Below are positions 43,910 through 55,670 of a DNA stretch of 64,000 nt, in pieces. Within the stretch, counting starts at the first letter, position 1. Each line of letters begins with the position of its first letter. The position numbers and the translations under genes are program-made. Origin of the DNA: Cryptomeria japonica. Taxonomy: Eukaryota; Streptophyta; Pinopsida; Cupressales; Cupressaceae. The notes beneath the pieces are model-generated. The model worked only from the letters and a program-made list of their open reading frames with translations. It made no database searches and was not told the origin of the DNA. The stretch covers positions 915,563,648-915,627,647 of the forward strand of contig NC_081414.1 in assembly GCF_030272615.1 (NCBI RefSeq), in the 5' to 3' direction.

Positions 43910-46029
43910 GACCTAAATTTAGCAGAACTAAAGTGCAAGCATGAGCAACTAAATAAATTTCAATTCTAAATAAAGATCAACTAGATGCAGCAAACCTAAA
44001 TTAGTTGCACAACTAAAATTAGCACTCCTAAGTGAACTAAAGAAAAAAATCATAACTAGTTGTAAAAAAGTAATTAATAGATAAATATGCTCTAACACCC
44101 CCTCTTAGTGAAACTTAGGGTGGGTAGAAAAACTCTAAATGCACAAATGCAAAAATGGGTCTTGGCAACAAAAGGCTTGATCAGGGACCCATGTAAATAC
44201 CAATAAAGTATCTCTAAGTATCTCTAACTCCCAAGAGAAACCAAGAAAGCATTAGCATCAACAGTAGAAACACCCCATAATGCTGACAAGGGAGGGGAAT
44301 GATAGGTTCACTGAAACTGTGTGTCACCATGAAGTGCATGAAGGAGAATCTAAATGTGCTAAAGAAATTACCTGCAACTAAAAAAGGGCATGCAACTAAT
44401 GCACACATGCATGGGAGAAAAATCTCTAGGATCCAATGTTGTCATGGAGGAACCATCACCAGACAAAGGTGTGACGGAAAAATCAAATACACTACAAAAC
44501 CTTCTCTGGAACTTTATAATATAGTGCATGTACAAAATAAGGCACAACAGAATATGCAAAATCTTCAAAACCATACGTAAGACTGACACTTTTATCTTAG
44601 TGTGTCTGAAAGAAAAGAAGTGCTTAAAAAGAATGTTCAAAATTCACAAATAGGGAAAATTTATACAAATACATTTAGGAGAGCTAAAGAGAAGCCATCC
44701 ACTACAAACTGAAAAATTTCCAAAAGCCTAAAAGACCAAGTAATCAACCTTGAAGTGAAATGACAAAATTCTAAATAAAATTTACCTAAGGCATAATATA
44801 GAAAAATTAATAGCAGATGCAAATAGAGGACTCTTAGAGCTTTCCAATGATATGCAAAAGTTTTTAAAAAAAGTCTGTTTGCCCAAGTTATGGCCTCGAA
44901 AGTGCAAAAAAAGAAGGTTGACTTCAATGGCTTATAGCAGACATACGAAGCAAAATTTGACAAAACCATCTACATAATCAAATCGATACCATAATCAAAT
45001 TTCTAACGATATCTCATTTGCCCTATTTTGACTTTATATGGCAAAGTAATGGGCAGAAAACCAAATGCTTATTTTTATGGTTTAGAAGGCTTGAAGGGTT
45101 CCCAAAAATGGAAAATTTCTAAAAATACTAGCTTTCCAAAAATAAAGAGTTTCTAAAAATAGTAAGCTTTCGAAAAATAAAGACTTTCCAAAAATAGGAA
45201 GTTTCAAAAATAAAAAGTTTCTAAAATAGAAAATTTCCAAAAATAGAAACTTATTGAAAACATAAACTTTCCAAGAAAGGAAACTTTTCGAAAATGGAAT
45301 CTTTGTGAACTTTTTTACAAAGAATTCCTTGATCTCTAATTTTGACAATTTGGCAAGCAATTTTAAGGTTCTGAGGCCTCCTAAGTGAGATGGTGACCTC
45401 TATTTTGGGTCAAATCACCCAAATTTTTTAGTGACACTTTTCTTGAATATTGTGCCCTCAACGAATTTGACCCCATATTTCAACTGCTTGGATTTTGATG
45501 AAACAACAATTGATCTTAGAGTTTTTTGATGCTACAAATGTGATGGTGATTCTCATTTTTCTCCAAAGAAAAAAAAAATTCACCCACCACCAAATCCACA
45601 AAAAGTGAACGTAGGACCCTACAACACTTATGACTAAGGAAACCTTCAAAATTTGAGGAGGGGGTTGTTGAATCCACACTCTGATACCATGTTGAATTTT
45701 GCAACACGAAAGATTACAACATAAGCTTACAAGATCAAATGGTAAATAAAAGCACCTTCCGCAAATGAGAGCTGCACAAAAGAATGCTATATTACTCAAA
45801 AGTAAACAATACAAAATGAATTACAATTATACAATGAGGCGCTTATAAAAAAAGCACAGAGCTAAATTTAGGAGTACTAAAGTTCAAGCATGAGGAGCTA
45901 AATAAAGCTCAACTAGATGCACAAAAGTTGAACTAGGTGTAGAACTAAAATAAGCACTCCTAAGTGAAATTAAGAAAAAAAGCATAACTAGTTGTAAAAA
46001 AGAAACTAATGGCCAAATATTCTCTAGTA
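43910..46029 (-). mobile_element. Small LTR element, copia-type primer site, no pol
   Basis: Minus orientation. The 5' LTR is 45,690-46,029 (about 340 bp), with LTR 3' end CAAAATTCAACA. Primer-binding site TGGTATCAGAG lies at 45,689-45,679, matching initiator methionine tRNA. The interior is 44,098-45,678. A polypurine tract AAGAGGGGG lies directly before the 3' LTR, which starts TGTTAGAGCATATTT at 44,097. The 3' LTR is cut at about 43,910. The interior (1.6 kb) shows no gag or pol, so this looks like a short non-autonomous element or a heavily decayed one. Part of its 5' LTR is also present at 1-258 through the segmental duplication. Broken fossil. Confidence 0.65.
45100..45300. repeat. 17-bp degenerate tandem repeat
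   Basis: About eleven imperfect units of the type GCTTTCCAAAAATAAAGA or AGTTTCTAAAAATAGAA. They lie inside the small LTR element and give a hydrophobic open frame on the minus strand (45,082-45,360, rich in F, L and K) that is a by-product of the repeat. Confidence 0.7.
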
Positions 46030-46999
46030 TATAGGTCCAAACAAATAGGTTTTCATCAGGACCAAAAACCCACTTACAAAACACTGCTTAAAGATAGAAC
46101 ACATATGACTGGTCAACAACCCATTAACAACAAATATAAAGAAAATAAAATTGAATAAATCTATTGTTAAATCATAAAAAGCCATAGCCATAATACAAAC
46201 TAGCTAAAAAAAACAATAGTCTTGAGCTCCAATAACAAAAATATCATTTATTAGAATGTCTTTTAACAATCACTTTTCTTTGATGTAGACTTACAAGAAC
46301 CCTTCGCTATCCTCAAGCTCCATCTCAATAGGAGTTGTAGGAAAAAATATGATAACCACCTTTAATATCCACCTCAATAGGATAAAAGTAGTGTAGTATT
46401 TAAACAACCCTCTTACAACACATCACATCATCTCCCACAAAATGAGTCTCCCCCTCAATATGAAATAGTTCCACCTTAACAGGATATACAAAAGAAGAAT
46501 AGAAAAGTAGATGTTGGAACTCATCATAGCCCATAAACACACTCTCCACCTCAATAGGATAAATAAGGCTAGGATCAAAGGTAAGGGAAGTATAAACCCC
46601 CTTGTAGCATCTCTATATCCTTGGAGCAAGAGCATATAGGATATTCTCTAGCCCTAAAACATGGGACCCAAAATATGTTTTACTTAGAAAAATCTCCACC
46701 TCAATAGGTGATGCAAGAGTAAACACCATAATAAGAACATCTTCACCCTGAAAGAGAAAGGGAGGAGGAAAAATAGAGAAGTGGGTAGTAGAAATAATTA
46801 TAAAAGTTTAGAAATAAACATTTATAAAAAAAATGATTGAATAGTAATAATAATGGTTTTCTTTTTTCTATTTATCCATTTATACTCATTTTATTAAAAC
46901 ATAATAAACATTTGGATATAATTATAAACTTAACCCATATTATTATTTTTGGTTAACTAGTTTCTATATATATCCTCCACACCTTCTATAAATCTTTTA
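46030..46999. repeat. Segmental duplicate (copy B) beside the gypsy element
   Basis: Counterpart of 262-1,209. The word TCCACCTCAATAGG or a close variant recurs near 46,320, 46,367, 46,545 and 46,694, and likewise near 550, 595, 768 and 921 in copy A. On the minus strand these words encode PIEVE-type peptides spaced 40-60 residues apart (PIEVEIFL, PIEVESVF, YPVKVELFH, PIEVDIKG), with SVFVGYDEFQHLLFYSSF between two of them in copy A (copy B reads SVFMGYDEF). The frame is interrupted, so this is probably an old decayed coding sequence of unknown kind. 46,851-46,999 is the laccase intron-3-like part. Confidence 0.55.
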
Positions 47000-47004
47000 T
47001 TAGT
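47000..47004. repeat. Left target-site duplication of the gypsy element
   Basis: TTAGT immediately before LTR start TGTTGG. Pairs with TTATT at 62,753-62,757; the ancestral site TTAGT survives at 33,854. Confidence 0.8.
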
Positions 47005-47966
47005 TGTTGGTTAACAGATTTGCCTTTCCTTTAATATTTATATATTTCTTTGAAAATGATGACTCATGCATACCCTTCATGAAAAAATAAATGAACAAAT
47101 AGTTGGGTGAACCGAGTTTCGGTTTACCCTTTGCATAAGAGTGCAACTCCTCATAAGATTTTCATTGAATTTTTATGCAAATAACTCATAAAGAAACACA
47201 CTTTTCACCAGAAAGCGAGAAAGGCATTCACATTCAATTATCAACATAATAAGAATGCTACAAGATAATTATGAATAAATGTCAAGCCCATGGACTTAAA
47301 ATTTGAACATTTCAATTCAATGTAAAACTTATTTTACCAAGCATACTCAAAGTAGCATAAATGTTGATCGATACTCGCTCATTCCTCACAGGACAAGGGG
47401 AATCAGAATCATTTAAACAACAATGTACCACTAATTTTCTTAGATAATAAATTCACAGACTTCTGAAGAACTAATAATGAAGTAAAATATTTTGTATACA
47501 AGCATACATCTCAATAGAGATTTCTCTATCATTCAAATGCACAGATTTGAAGACCATACAAAATATATCATTCCATTCAAATATCAAATTTCTACACTGC
47601 AATGCCAAGAAAATTAAGTCTGCTAATTCGAATGAAAAAAATTTGAACCATAAACAAAGCCTACTTAATTACATTTATAGCCTCCAGGCCCATAGTTCTT
47701 TGAAAATAACCCTAAACTCTTAAAATCTACCCTAGAGTTAAAAAGAAATTGTTTGCTTTGAACTAGAAAAAACTTAAGCGAACAACGACCACAAACAAGA
47801 TGAGAGCTCATTCGTAAACCGATCAAGACTCCATCGTGGTGGAAGAAGCTTCTGATTTGTCCTGTTTCGTCGTGGCACCACGTACATTTCACTACTCCAG
47901 ATGTGTTGTTGAGAAATTCAGAATAACCTGATAGTGCGGGAGTCCAATGTGTAGAATGTGCTACTT

Positions 47967-50900
47967 CTAAACTTCTTTGTCCATGTTCACCTGCATAACT
48001 ATAATTCTATGCACTTCCAAATGATCGAAGCAGACTGCTAACATTGATTCTATCCTTGCCACTTTGGAAAAGTTATCTGTAGTTAGAGACTTTGTCTCTT
48101 TAACAAGCTGCACCCTTTCTTTAAAGATTTTGGCCATATCTACCGCAGGTTCAATCGTATGTCCATCTTCTTTCAAGATTTGTATATCGATGCATTTTAG
48201 ATCCTTCTGCATTGTATTAATTAGTTATTTTAATCCTTTTAGTACCTTTACAGATTCTTCATGACCCTGTTTAATGATAGAATTTCTCCATTCAACATTC
48301 TTTCTTGAAACATACAACACGTAATCATCCAGGTTTTCCACTTGCTTCTTAGTTATAAATTTCATGACGCCAAATTTTCGCACATCATTCATCTACACCA
48401 AGACTACTGCCCATTTAGTTCTTTCTTTTTTCCATGTGGTAGCTTCTAGTTCTAGCTCTTTACTCACAGTTATGGCATTATCATAAACCTTGATCAGGCT
48501 AGGAATATAGTTCATGCCCTACTGCACTATAGAGTCAAGCCACTCATAAAAAACTCCAACCATCATGTGACTTCTCTGGACTTGATCTAACAGTTTTTTA
48601 TTCACTGGTGATTTGGGGTCAAAGAACAATGTCATCTATGTCAAGGGCTAAGGACTCGGGTGATGTATGGCATTAATATACTCTGCCATCTTGGTAACAA
48701 CTTGTTTCAATTCCTGTTTATCCTTCTCATCTTTCTAGGTCTTGGATATCATTCTCTTAGTAGATAATTCTCAATGTTTGGCATCTATTGCCCTTGAAGC
48801 AACTCCCAAGTCAATGTTTTCAGCTATAAAATCATTCTCAATGGTTTTTTTTGGATCTCTATCTGAGATGGGCTTAGTTACTTCCGCTACCCAATGGCCT
48901 GTTTCATCATCAACTTCCATCATTTCCTGTGTTTTGAGCTTCTTGGGTTTAGATATTTCCCAAGGCACTTTCTTACCATATCCTCCATGGGAATTGTAAG
49001 AGGGACAATGTTGTGTTTCTTTCCAATTGAATCTCCAAGCCATCGAGAAGTACTAGAATTTTATTTAGGCAATGGTGTCCGATCATCCGGTGGGTTGACA
49101 ACAGTCATAGTGCTCATCGGATTTGGATCTTCTTCAGGTTCTTTCCCTGCATCTGTATCCTGCACTAAAGGGTTGTTTAACACTTGTTGATACATAATCA
49201 CCTAAATTTCTTCATCTGAATTAAAGTCCACAACAATTTGATCTGCCACTAGTTCTTTGTTCTTCTTTCTGCTCCTTAAATGAGTAACTCAAACTTCTGA
49301 AGAACTCAATGTGGACCTCTTTCATCTTCTGGTTTGAACTTCTCCAATAGTAAGCCTTGTGTCACCTGCAACATTAACAATTTTGTTAGAGGAGGAAGTA
49401 GGAATCTGTGTTGTAGCAAGTGGACCAACTGTTAATTCATTAGGAGTGATAATAGACTCCTTTCTAAATTTTCGGTCTCTTAACCACTTCTTCGTTCTTC
49501 TTATGACATTGAAGGATTTGGCTTGAATATTTTCTTCTTCTCTTCTATCCCTGTCAATTTCAGGAATAGGTTGCCTTTGAACCCTTTCATTGAATTCGGG
49601 GTCCAATACATCTTCCCCTTCCTCTTCTTGTACTCTAGACACGTTAATGGACAACCTCATTGTAACAACCTACTGCAGAGTAAATCTTGACCACAATATC
49701 CTCCTCACTTCAAATTCAACACAACAATTTTCCTAGTAATATTCTAATTGAGGTTCATGGAAGAAATGGCCATTAATATTTAGATGTTCTACAACATATC
49801 CCCTACTATCAAATTTTCGTCCTGCAAATTCATTTTCTTAAACTCTAATTCTAAGTTCAAGGCATCAAATACAAATTTACAACTATAGTATCCAAGTTCA
49901 ATCAGGAAAACAACCCCGGATTTACCCTTTGTCCCTAACCTTTTGTCAATGTGGGCTAACTGTCTGCAAACTTCAATAAGCACATAACTATCAAAGGCAT
50001 ACCTGGGCAATTTGAATGGTTCACCATCAAAGCCCCCACTCTAATGTAAGTAAACCTAGGAAGTTGGATAAAGTAGCATTCATATATACTGACTTGATCC
50101 ATGGCCTCAACTGTCACTCTTTTATTTATATCTCCCTACAATTCAAAGGCAAGCCTTCTTGCAAAGACATCATTTCATCTTGTGAAATTTTCTGGATGTC
50201 TCTATTGTTGCAGGTAAGGGTAATAATCATATAAACCTTCATGTCATCCACCCAAGGCTCATTATGCAACCCTTTCCATTCTCTACTACAAGCCAATATA
50301 CAAAATAAATATGAGGACATGTAAAAACTAGAGATCCCAAGAAAGTTACTCGAACCCTCATGGAGTCTTTTGGCAATAACTTGCACCCAATCATCTCCCT
50401 AGCTAACAACACTTGAATATAGAAGTACATCCAATCCTACCAATAGAAAGAGTGTGAGTTCCTTTTGATTCTGTATAATAATATTACAATATCCTACACC
50501 TCCGTGATGAAATGCTCTTTGGTAAGAGGCTTGGGTAACCGGGACCCCCCTTTCTGAACCTTTAGAAGTCAATTCCTTTCAATAACGCTTCTATATGTTC
50601 TTTTCTTCTCATAGAAAAATGCATATGAGGTTCGAATTGAATAGTCCTCATACGGCTCTTTATGAGGGATTCCCATTGCAACCATCACCATTTCTCTGTT
50701 AATTTCCACTAATAGCTCACCATTGCTGGTCCTAATGCTCCTCCTTTCAACATCATATCTATTCATACACACTATTACTAGATCTGGACAAGGAGTGACA
50801 GTTGGGAAAGCAATAGTTTCAATCAGGCCACTTCTAACTATTCTTCCCATCATCAAATTAGCCCCAAGGTTTCTACCTCTTTCTAAAAAATCTCCTAAGT

Positions 50901-50990
50901 CAGCCTAGGCCAAAGAAGTATTACCCAGTTCTAGAAGTATACTAACTAGGCATGATGTGCAATGAAGATTTGGAAGAGTCGGCCTCATAA
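47967..50990 (-). mobile_element. LTR-resident coding stretch, 3' LTR copy
   Basis: Sense-oriented, decayed, about 1,000 codons. Surviving segments include SNGELLVEINREMVMVAMGI (50,6xx), FPTVTPCPDLVIVCMNRYD, PRYAFDSYVLIEVCRQLAHI (about 49,950) and VQEEEGEDVLDPEFNERVQR (about 49,600), ending in a lysine/glutamate-rich helical stretch near 48,200. The same segments in the same order occur in the 5' LTR. I do not recognise a named domain, and it is neither gag nor pol. It has several breaks. Confidence 0.6.
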
Positions 50991-51444
50991 TGACCACTTT
51001 TACAATTATCAAACAGTTCCTAAATAGGACAAAACTCTATTCCAAAACAAAGAATTTTCCTACACTAACTGACTTTCTAAGCTAGTAACACAGTGGAGGG
51101 AAATTATCAAAACTCACCTATTACCACCATGAAATCTGTGAAACCCTCAGAAGTATGGAGTTTAAATTACCTTCAACAATAACGGCTACTACTTTCACAA
51201 TTTGAGAATTCACATGTTAAGAAGCGGAAAAAATGAGTAACGTCTACACACACCTCATAATGATTCATCCGAACGTGTGAGATAACCAATGATTTGATGG
51301 GAACCTAGCAACTTTCTTAATTACATATCAACTCCGCACAAACAGTTTGAGTTTTAATGATTTATTTCCAAATTTTAAATTTTAAATCATAAGATGCCCA
51401 TAATATTTCTTTTGTCGCACCACCTTTTATGTTATTAATGTCCT

Positions 51445-51780
51445 CAGGGCCAATTTGAAATGAACCTTTGAACCTTGAACCATCTCACAACAAGTTCAAT
51501 GGTTCAAGTTCAATCCTTAAAAAATAAAAGAACTTCGATCTTGTGGCTTAAAACAACATTGGGAACGAGCAAAGACTTTTAACAAACATAAAGAAAGACT
51601 TTGAACCTTGAACCTTGAACCGATTAAGAAATGGTTCAAAGTTCAAGTTCAAGACCGACTTAACACATTCACGCTCCCTCGCTTAACAACATAACAAAGC
51701 CATGATGCAGACAAAGGGACCAGTTGAACTTTGAGCCTTGAACCAATACACAGGTTCAACCGATGGGTTCATTGGGGCAG
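51445..51780 (-). repeat. TTGAACC inverted-repeat cluster in 3' LTR
   Basis: Three stem-loop-like groups, near 51,466-51,512, 51,598-51,650 and 51,723-51,773. In each, one or more TTGAACC words are followed by GGTTCAA or GTTCAA words on the same strand. In element sense they sit about 110-450 bases from the LTR start, in the U3 region where promoters lie. The same groups occur in the other LTR at 62,318-62,630. Regulatory meaning is inference. Confidence 0.6.
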
Positions 51781-52099
51781 AAAAGGTGAAACATAAAGGA
51801 ACAAAAGGTGCATGATTAAAGACGGATCAAACCGAATGAGGGAAACAAAATTAAGTATACATTATTTTGTTCAAAATAAATAATGGGATAACATCGGCTC
51901 TAATTGGGGACCGAGACTGAAAAGGACTAGGAAAGGAACTTAGAGTCTTTGGTTTCGCATGCAAGCAGGGGAGGACAAAGGTCTAAATGCAAAAAACACA
52001 CAACAATAAAAATAAACAACACAACAAAAACTTATGTACAGAGCAGAATGAGATCTGCTTACAAATGATACAACTTCAAATCCTACCCATTATAGGATA

Positions 52100-53060
52100 G
52101 GGGCAGTGAAACTCCATTAGCCAAGTTTGAATGAGATAGGATCCAATACCTATGTGATCATGAATGGTCCTTTCTATAGAGAATTAAATTTATTATGAGC
52201 TCCTTTCGGTTCTCTGCATTTGTCCCAGAGTAAGACTTGATTTCCTAGCATGAACTATCCTGGTCTAGACCTGTGATCAAAAATTTTCTTTACCCTGGCC
52301 TAATGAGCAGTGATGTGATCTACCAATTCTTGCCTCTCCTCTTCAATTTTTGAAAGGTACATAATTCTCTTCTCTAGAGAACTTTGAAAGAACTTATCTT
52401 CTATTACTTTCTACAACCTAACCGATGATAATTCTAGAGGCAAGGATAGTTGAGCTTCAACTCCGTATACCAGTTCAAATGGTGTCATACCTATGGCCCT
52501 CTTATGCAAAGTCCTGTCTGCCCATAGTGCTTCATACAATCTCTTATGACAATCCTTTGCATTCTCAACCACCAACTTTCGGATTATAGAAATCAGATTC
52601 TTATTATTGGATTCGGCCTAGTCATTTCCCTGCGAATAGTAATCTAAAGAATGAGATAAGTAAATGCCATGATCATAACAAAATAGGTTGAGTTCTTCGG
52701 AAGAGAAATTTGGGGCATTATCAGTCATAATTTTCTGGGGTACACCAAATCTAGTCAAGCTATTTTCTTTCAAGAAAGTACAAACAATTTCTAACGTAGT
52801 CTTCTTGACAAGGACTGCTTCTACCCACTTCGTAAAATAATCCATAGCTGTGAGGATATGGGTATGACAGACACTTGATGGAGGATTCAATGGACCAACA
52901 AAAGCTAATCCCCACTGCTTGAAGGGTTCATCTATGATTATCGGTTTTAATGGCAATGCAGCTAATTGAGGTCTTCCTAAGAATAATTTGCATTTCTCAC
53001 AGCCTCTAACCTATTTATATTCGTCTTTAAACATTCCTGGCTAGTACTAACAACTCTTGA
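52100..53060 (-). mobile_element. Gypsy integrase region
   Basis: The core is the minus-sense frame at 52,956-52,618, with WGLAFVGPLNPPSS, TAMDYFTKWVEA and FGVPQKIMTDNAPNFSSEEL, the DDE-type core of gypsy integrases. Downstream, ANGVSL and a KCREPKGAHNKFNSL-like segment represent the C-terminal region, and cysteine residues near 52,990 the zinc-binding region. Decayed. Confidence 0.8.
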
Positions 53061-53384
53061 GGATTTTAAAGGCTATTACAGTGGATGAATAGTGTCATCT
53101 GCATGCCTCATTATGAAAAACTTGTAAAAGCTTCTCCTAATGTTCTTTGTCAACACACCTTAAGAATGACCCATCCAGCCTTTTTTATATAGGATATCAT
53201 CAACAATCACATATTTAGCTACCTTCTATCTTAAATTTCTCTTTTATTTTGTAGTTAAATTCTCAGGGCATTCTCCATAAGTCAAGTAATGAGCCACATC
53301 AGTGAACCACTCATCTTGCAAGCTAACATATAAAGTTAGTGGGAGTTTTTCTTCCTCTTCCTTCTTTTCAGATATCAAACGACA

Positions 53385-53845
53385 CCATCCATGCCCCTGA
53401 ACTAACTTGGTTGGCCGGATATCTAGATCAAACTCCTAAACCTTTGAAACCCAAGTCGCTCTATTATTCATTCCTACCTCTTGCTGAGTCAACATACTTT
53501 TCATAGTAGGATTTGGTACAAAGACAGTTGAATGGGAATGTAGAACATAATAGTTGAAATGCTTAACAGCTTTAACAACTACAAAGGCATGCTTATATAC
53601 TAATGATTAATTCAATTAATTATTTTTGAGTGGAATAATGATGAACGCAATAGGGACTTCTTCATTCAGTTCATTCTTTTGCAGAAGAATACCAGACATT
53701 GTATCTTTTGAAGCATAACAATAAATGATAAAATATTTCTTAAAATTAGGATTTATTAATGTCAGAGCATGAGCCATTGCTTATTTCACCTTTTCAAAGG
53801 CTCTTTTTGCTTCTTCCTTCCATTTGAAAATCTTCTTCTCACTCA
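53385..53845 (-). mobile_element. Gypsy-type RNase H region
   Basis: Minus-sense KKIFKWKEEAKRAFEKVK, then a FIIYCYASKDTMSGILLQKN stretch, then KAVKHFNYYVL and ATWVSKV, then FDLDIRPTKLVQGHG. This is the order of the connection and RNase H domains after gypsy RT. Decayed. Confidence 0.7.
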
Positions 53846-53957
53846 TCATCCCTACAAAGTGTTTGGTGATTTCCGCAAAGTTTGGCATGAACCTCCTGAG
53901 GAAGCTCACTTGCCCAAAGAATGATTTGACACCACTTCTGTCTAATGGCAGACTTAA

Positions 53958-54740
53958 CTACTGAATGGCTTTTACCCAATCAGGATCTATCTTGATACCA
54001 TCTTGTGAAGCTATATGCCCTAGTAGCTTTCCCTCTATAACATAGAAAACTGACTTCTTTGGGTTGAGAGAAATACCATGGTCTTTGCATCTTTGTAACA
54101 CAATCTCCAAATCTCTTAGGTGAATTTTCCTTCTTTTAGAGAAAAATATTAAATCATCAAGATAGATAACTATAGTATTACCAATGAGGTGACCAAATGA
54201 GAGATTCATCACCCTTTGAAAATTTGCTCCTGCATTTATTAGGCCAAAAGGCATTCGATTGTAGGCAAAAGTTCCCCAAGGTGTTGTGAAGGCCATTTTA
54301 TGCTGGTCTTCTTTTTCTACACTTATCTGGTTATAACCAGAGAAACCATCAAGCATCAAAATCATTTCTTATCCAACAACAATTTGGAGAATATGATCCA
54401 TCGCTGGCAATGGATAATTATCCTTTAAACTAGCTTAATTCAAGTTTCAAAAATCCACATAGATCCTTATTTCTCTATTCTTCTTGTGAACCAGAACAGT
54501 ATTAGCCACCCATGTAGAATGATGAATAGGATAAATGATCCTTTCCTAAAGCATCTTATCTATTTTTTTGAAAATAGCATTTGCGACCTTGGGATTGTAA
54601 TTTATTATTTTTTGTCTAAAAGGAGCTACTTCAGGCTTGAGGGGAATATGATGTTGAAACTGACCATTTCTGAAGTCTTTCAAATCCTCATAAGACCAAG
54701 CAAAAACATCTAAATACTTCTATAGTAGTTTAACAAACAA
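53958..54740 (-). mobile_element. Gypsy reverse transcriptase region
   Basis: Minus-sense MLDGFSGYNQISVEKED, KMAFTTPWGTFAYNRMPFGL and the YLDD box followed by LIFFSKRR (54,160-54,130) define the palm of a Ty3/gypsy reverse transcriptase; a GIKIDPDWVKAI stretch closes it. The upstream part, with the pre-RT segment, reaches about 54,930. Decayed. Confidence 0.85.
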
Positions 54741-55189
54741 ATGTCTTTCTTTAGGACTGCAATACTTGCCTAAATTGACCATCTTTGGATTGTTTTCATC
54801 ACCTAGATTAATATTTTCATATTCTCTTGTTGTGTTAATAGTTTGAGAAACATTTTCTTTGACATACCCGTCATTGTGATCAAAGAGGCATTCTAAGGAT
54901 ACAAGGCCTTTTGGAATTCGATTTCCCTTCAACTAAAACACTTCTTTTTTAAAACTTCCCCCTGTATTTGGACAAAACTCATTACATTCATTCTCTGAAC
55001 CTTCAAAGAAAGAAGAGGGAAACATTTCAGCATTTTGCAATAATTGGTTGATGTGTTTATCATTTCCAAACACTTGCCAAAAATTTGAATTGTCGGGTAC
55101 ATTAGAATGATATACAACTTCCATCCTGTAAACATCTACACCAAAGTCAGGATGTGGGAGCAACAGAGATACTGACACCACTAAAGAAT

Positions 55190-55640
55190 CTGCTCGAGAA
55201 TTTTGATCTCTAAGAATTGCTTCAATTGAGAAAGCATTAAAATATTCAATCTCATCCTAGACTCGACTTCTATAATGTCTAAGTATTTCATTCTTTATCA
55301 AGAAGAGACCTTGTACCTATTTAACAATCAATTCTGCATCACCTTTGGCACTCAACAATTTGATTCCCTTTTTCCTAGCTTGTGCTACTCCTAATAACAA
55401 TGCCTCATATTTTGTGGTGTTATTAGTGTTTTTAAATTCTAGTTTGAAAGAAAAAGGAATCCTTTCACCTCATGGGGAAATAATCACCACTCCAGCACTA
55501 GGTCTAGATGATACACAACTACCATCAGATTCTATCTCCCACAAACCTCCAACAATATCCACTTCAACTTCTAGTGTACCTTCCTTATCATCAGAGAAGA
55601 GCAAATAATCGCCAAAATCACATTCATGATACAATATTTG
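55190..55640 (-). mobile_element. Archaeal-type RNase H between protease and RT
   Basis: Minus-sense words in order: WEIESDGSCVSS, SAGVVIIS, FKLEFKNTNNTTKYEALLLG, GDAELIVK, LRDQNSRADSL. These are the DGS, then TNN.EYEAL, then GDS.L, then R..N..AD.L motifs of the archaeal-type RNase H (aRNH, RVT_3 family). It lies upstream of the reverse transcriptase, whereas a standard gypsy RNase H remnant lies downstream at 53,845-53,385. Decayed. Confidence 0.75.
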
Positions 55641-55670
55641 TGATTTTGGGTCATTAGAGGGAAAAACGGT

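Larger units (their letters stand above)
47005..51893 (-). mobile_element. 3' LTR of the gypsy element (4.9 kb)
   Basis: In plus orientation runs from TGTTGGTTAACA to GGGATAACA. Colinear with 57,891-62,752. Holds a decayed sense-oriented coding stretch (about 50,990-47,967) and a cluster of TTGAACC hairpins near its minus-sense start. Broken fossil. Confidence 0.9.

Noticed and set aside
45082-45360. 92-codon hydrophobic frame
   Set aside because: Generated by the 17-bp tandem repeat; not a membrane protein gene.
45679-45689. tRNA gene suggested by the initiator-Met-like sequence
   Set aside because: Only the 11-base complement of a tRNA 3' end is present, directly after an LTR; it is a primer-binding site. 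The same applies at 20,821 and 57,867.
48064-49190. Plus-strand open frames within the 3' LTR
   Set aside because: Shadows opposite the sense-oriented LTR coding stretch; not conserved as frames in the other LTR beyond what the sense frame explains.
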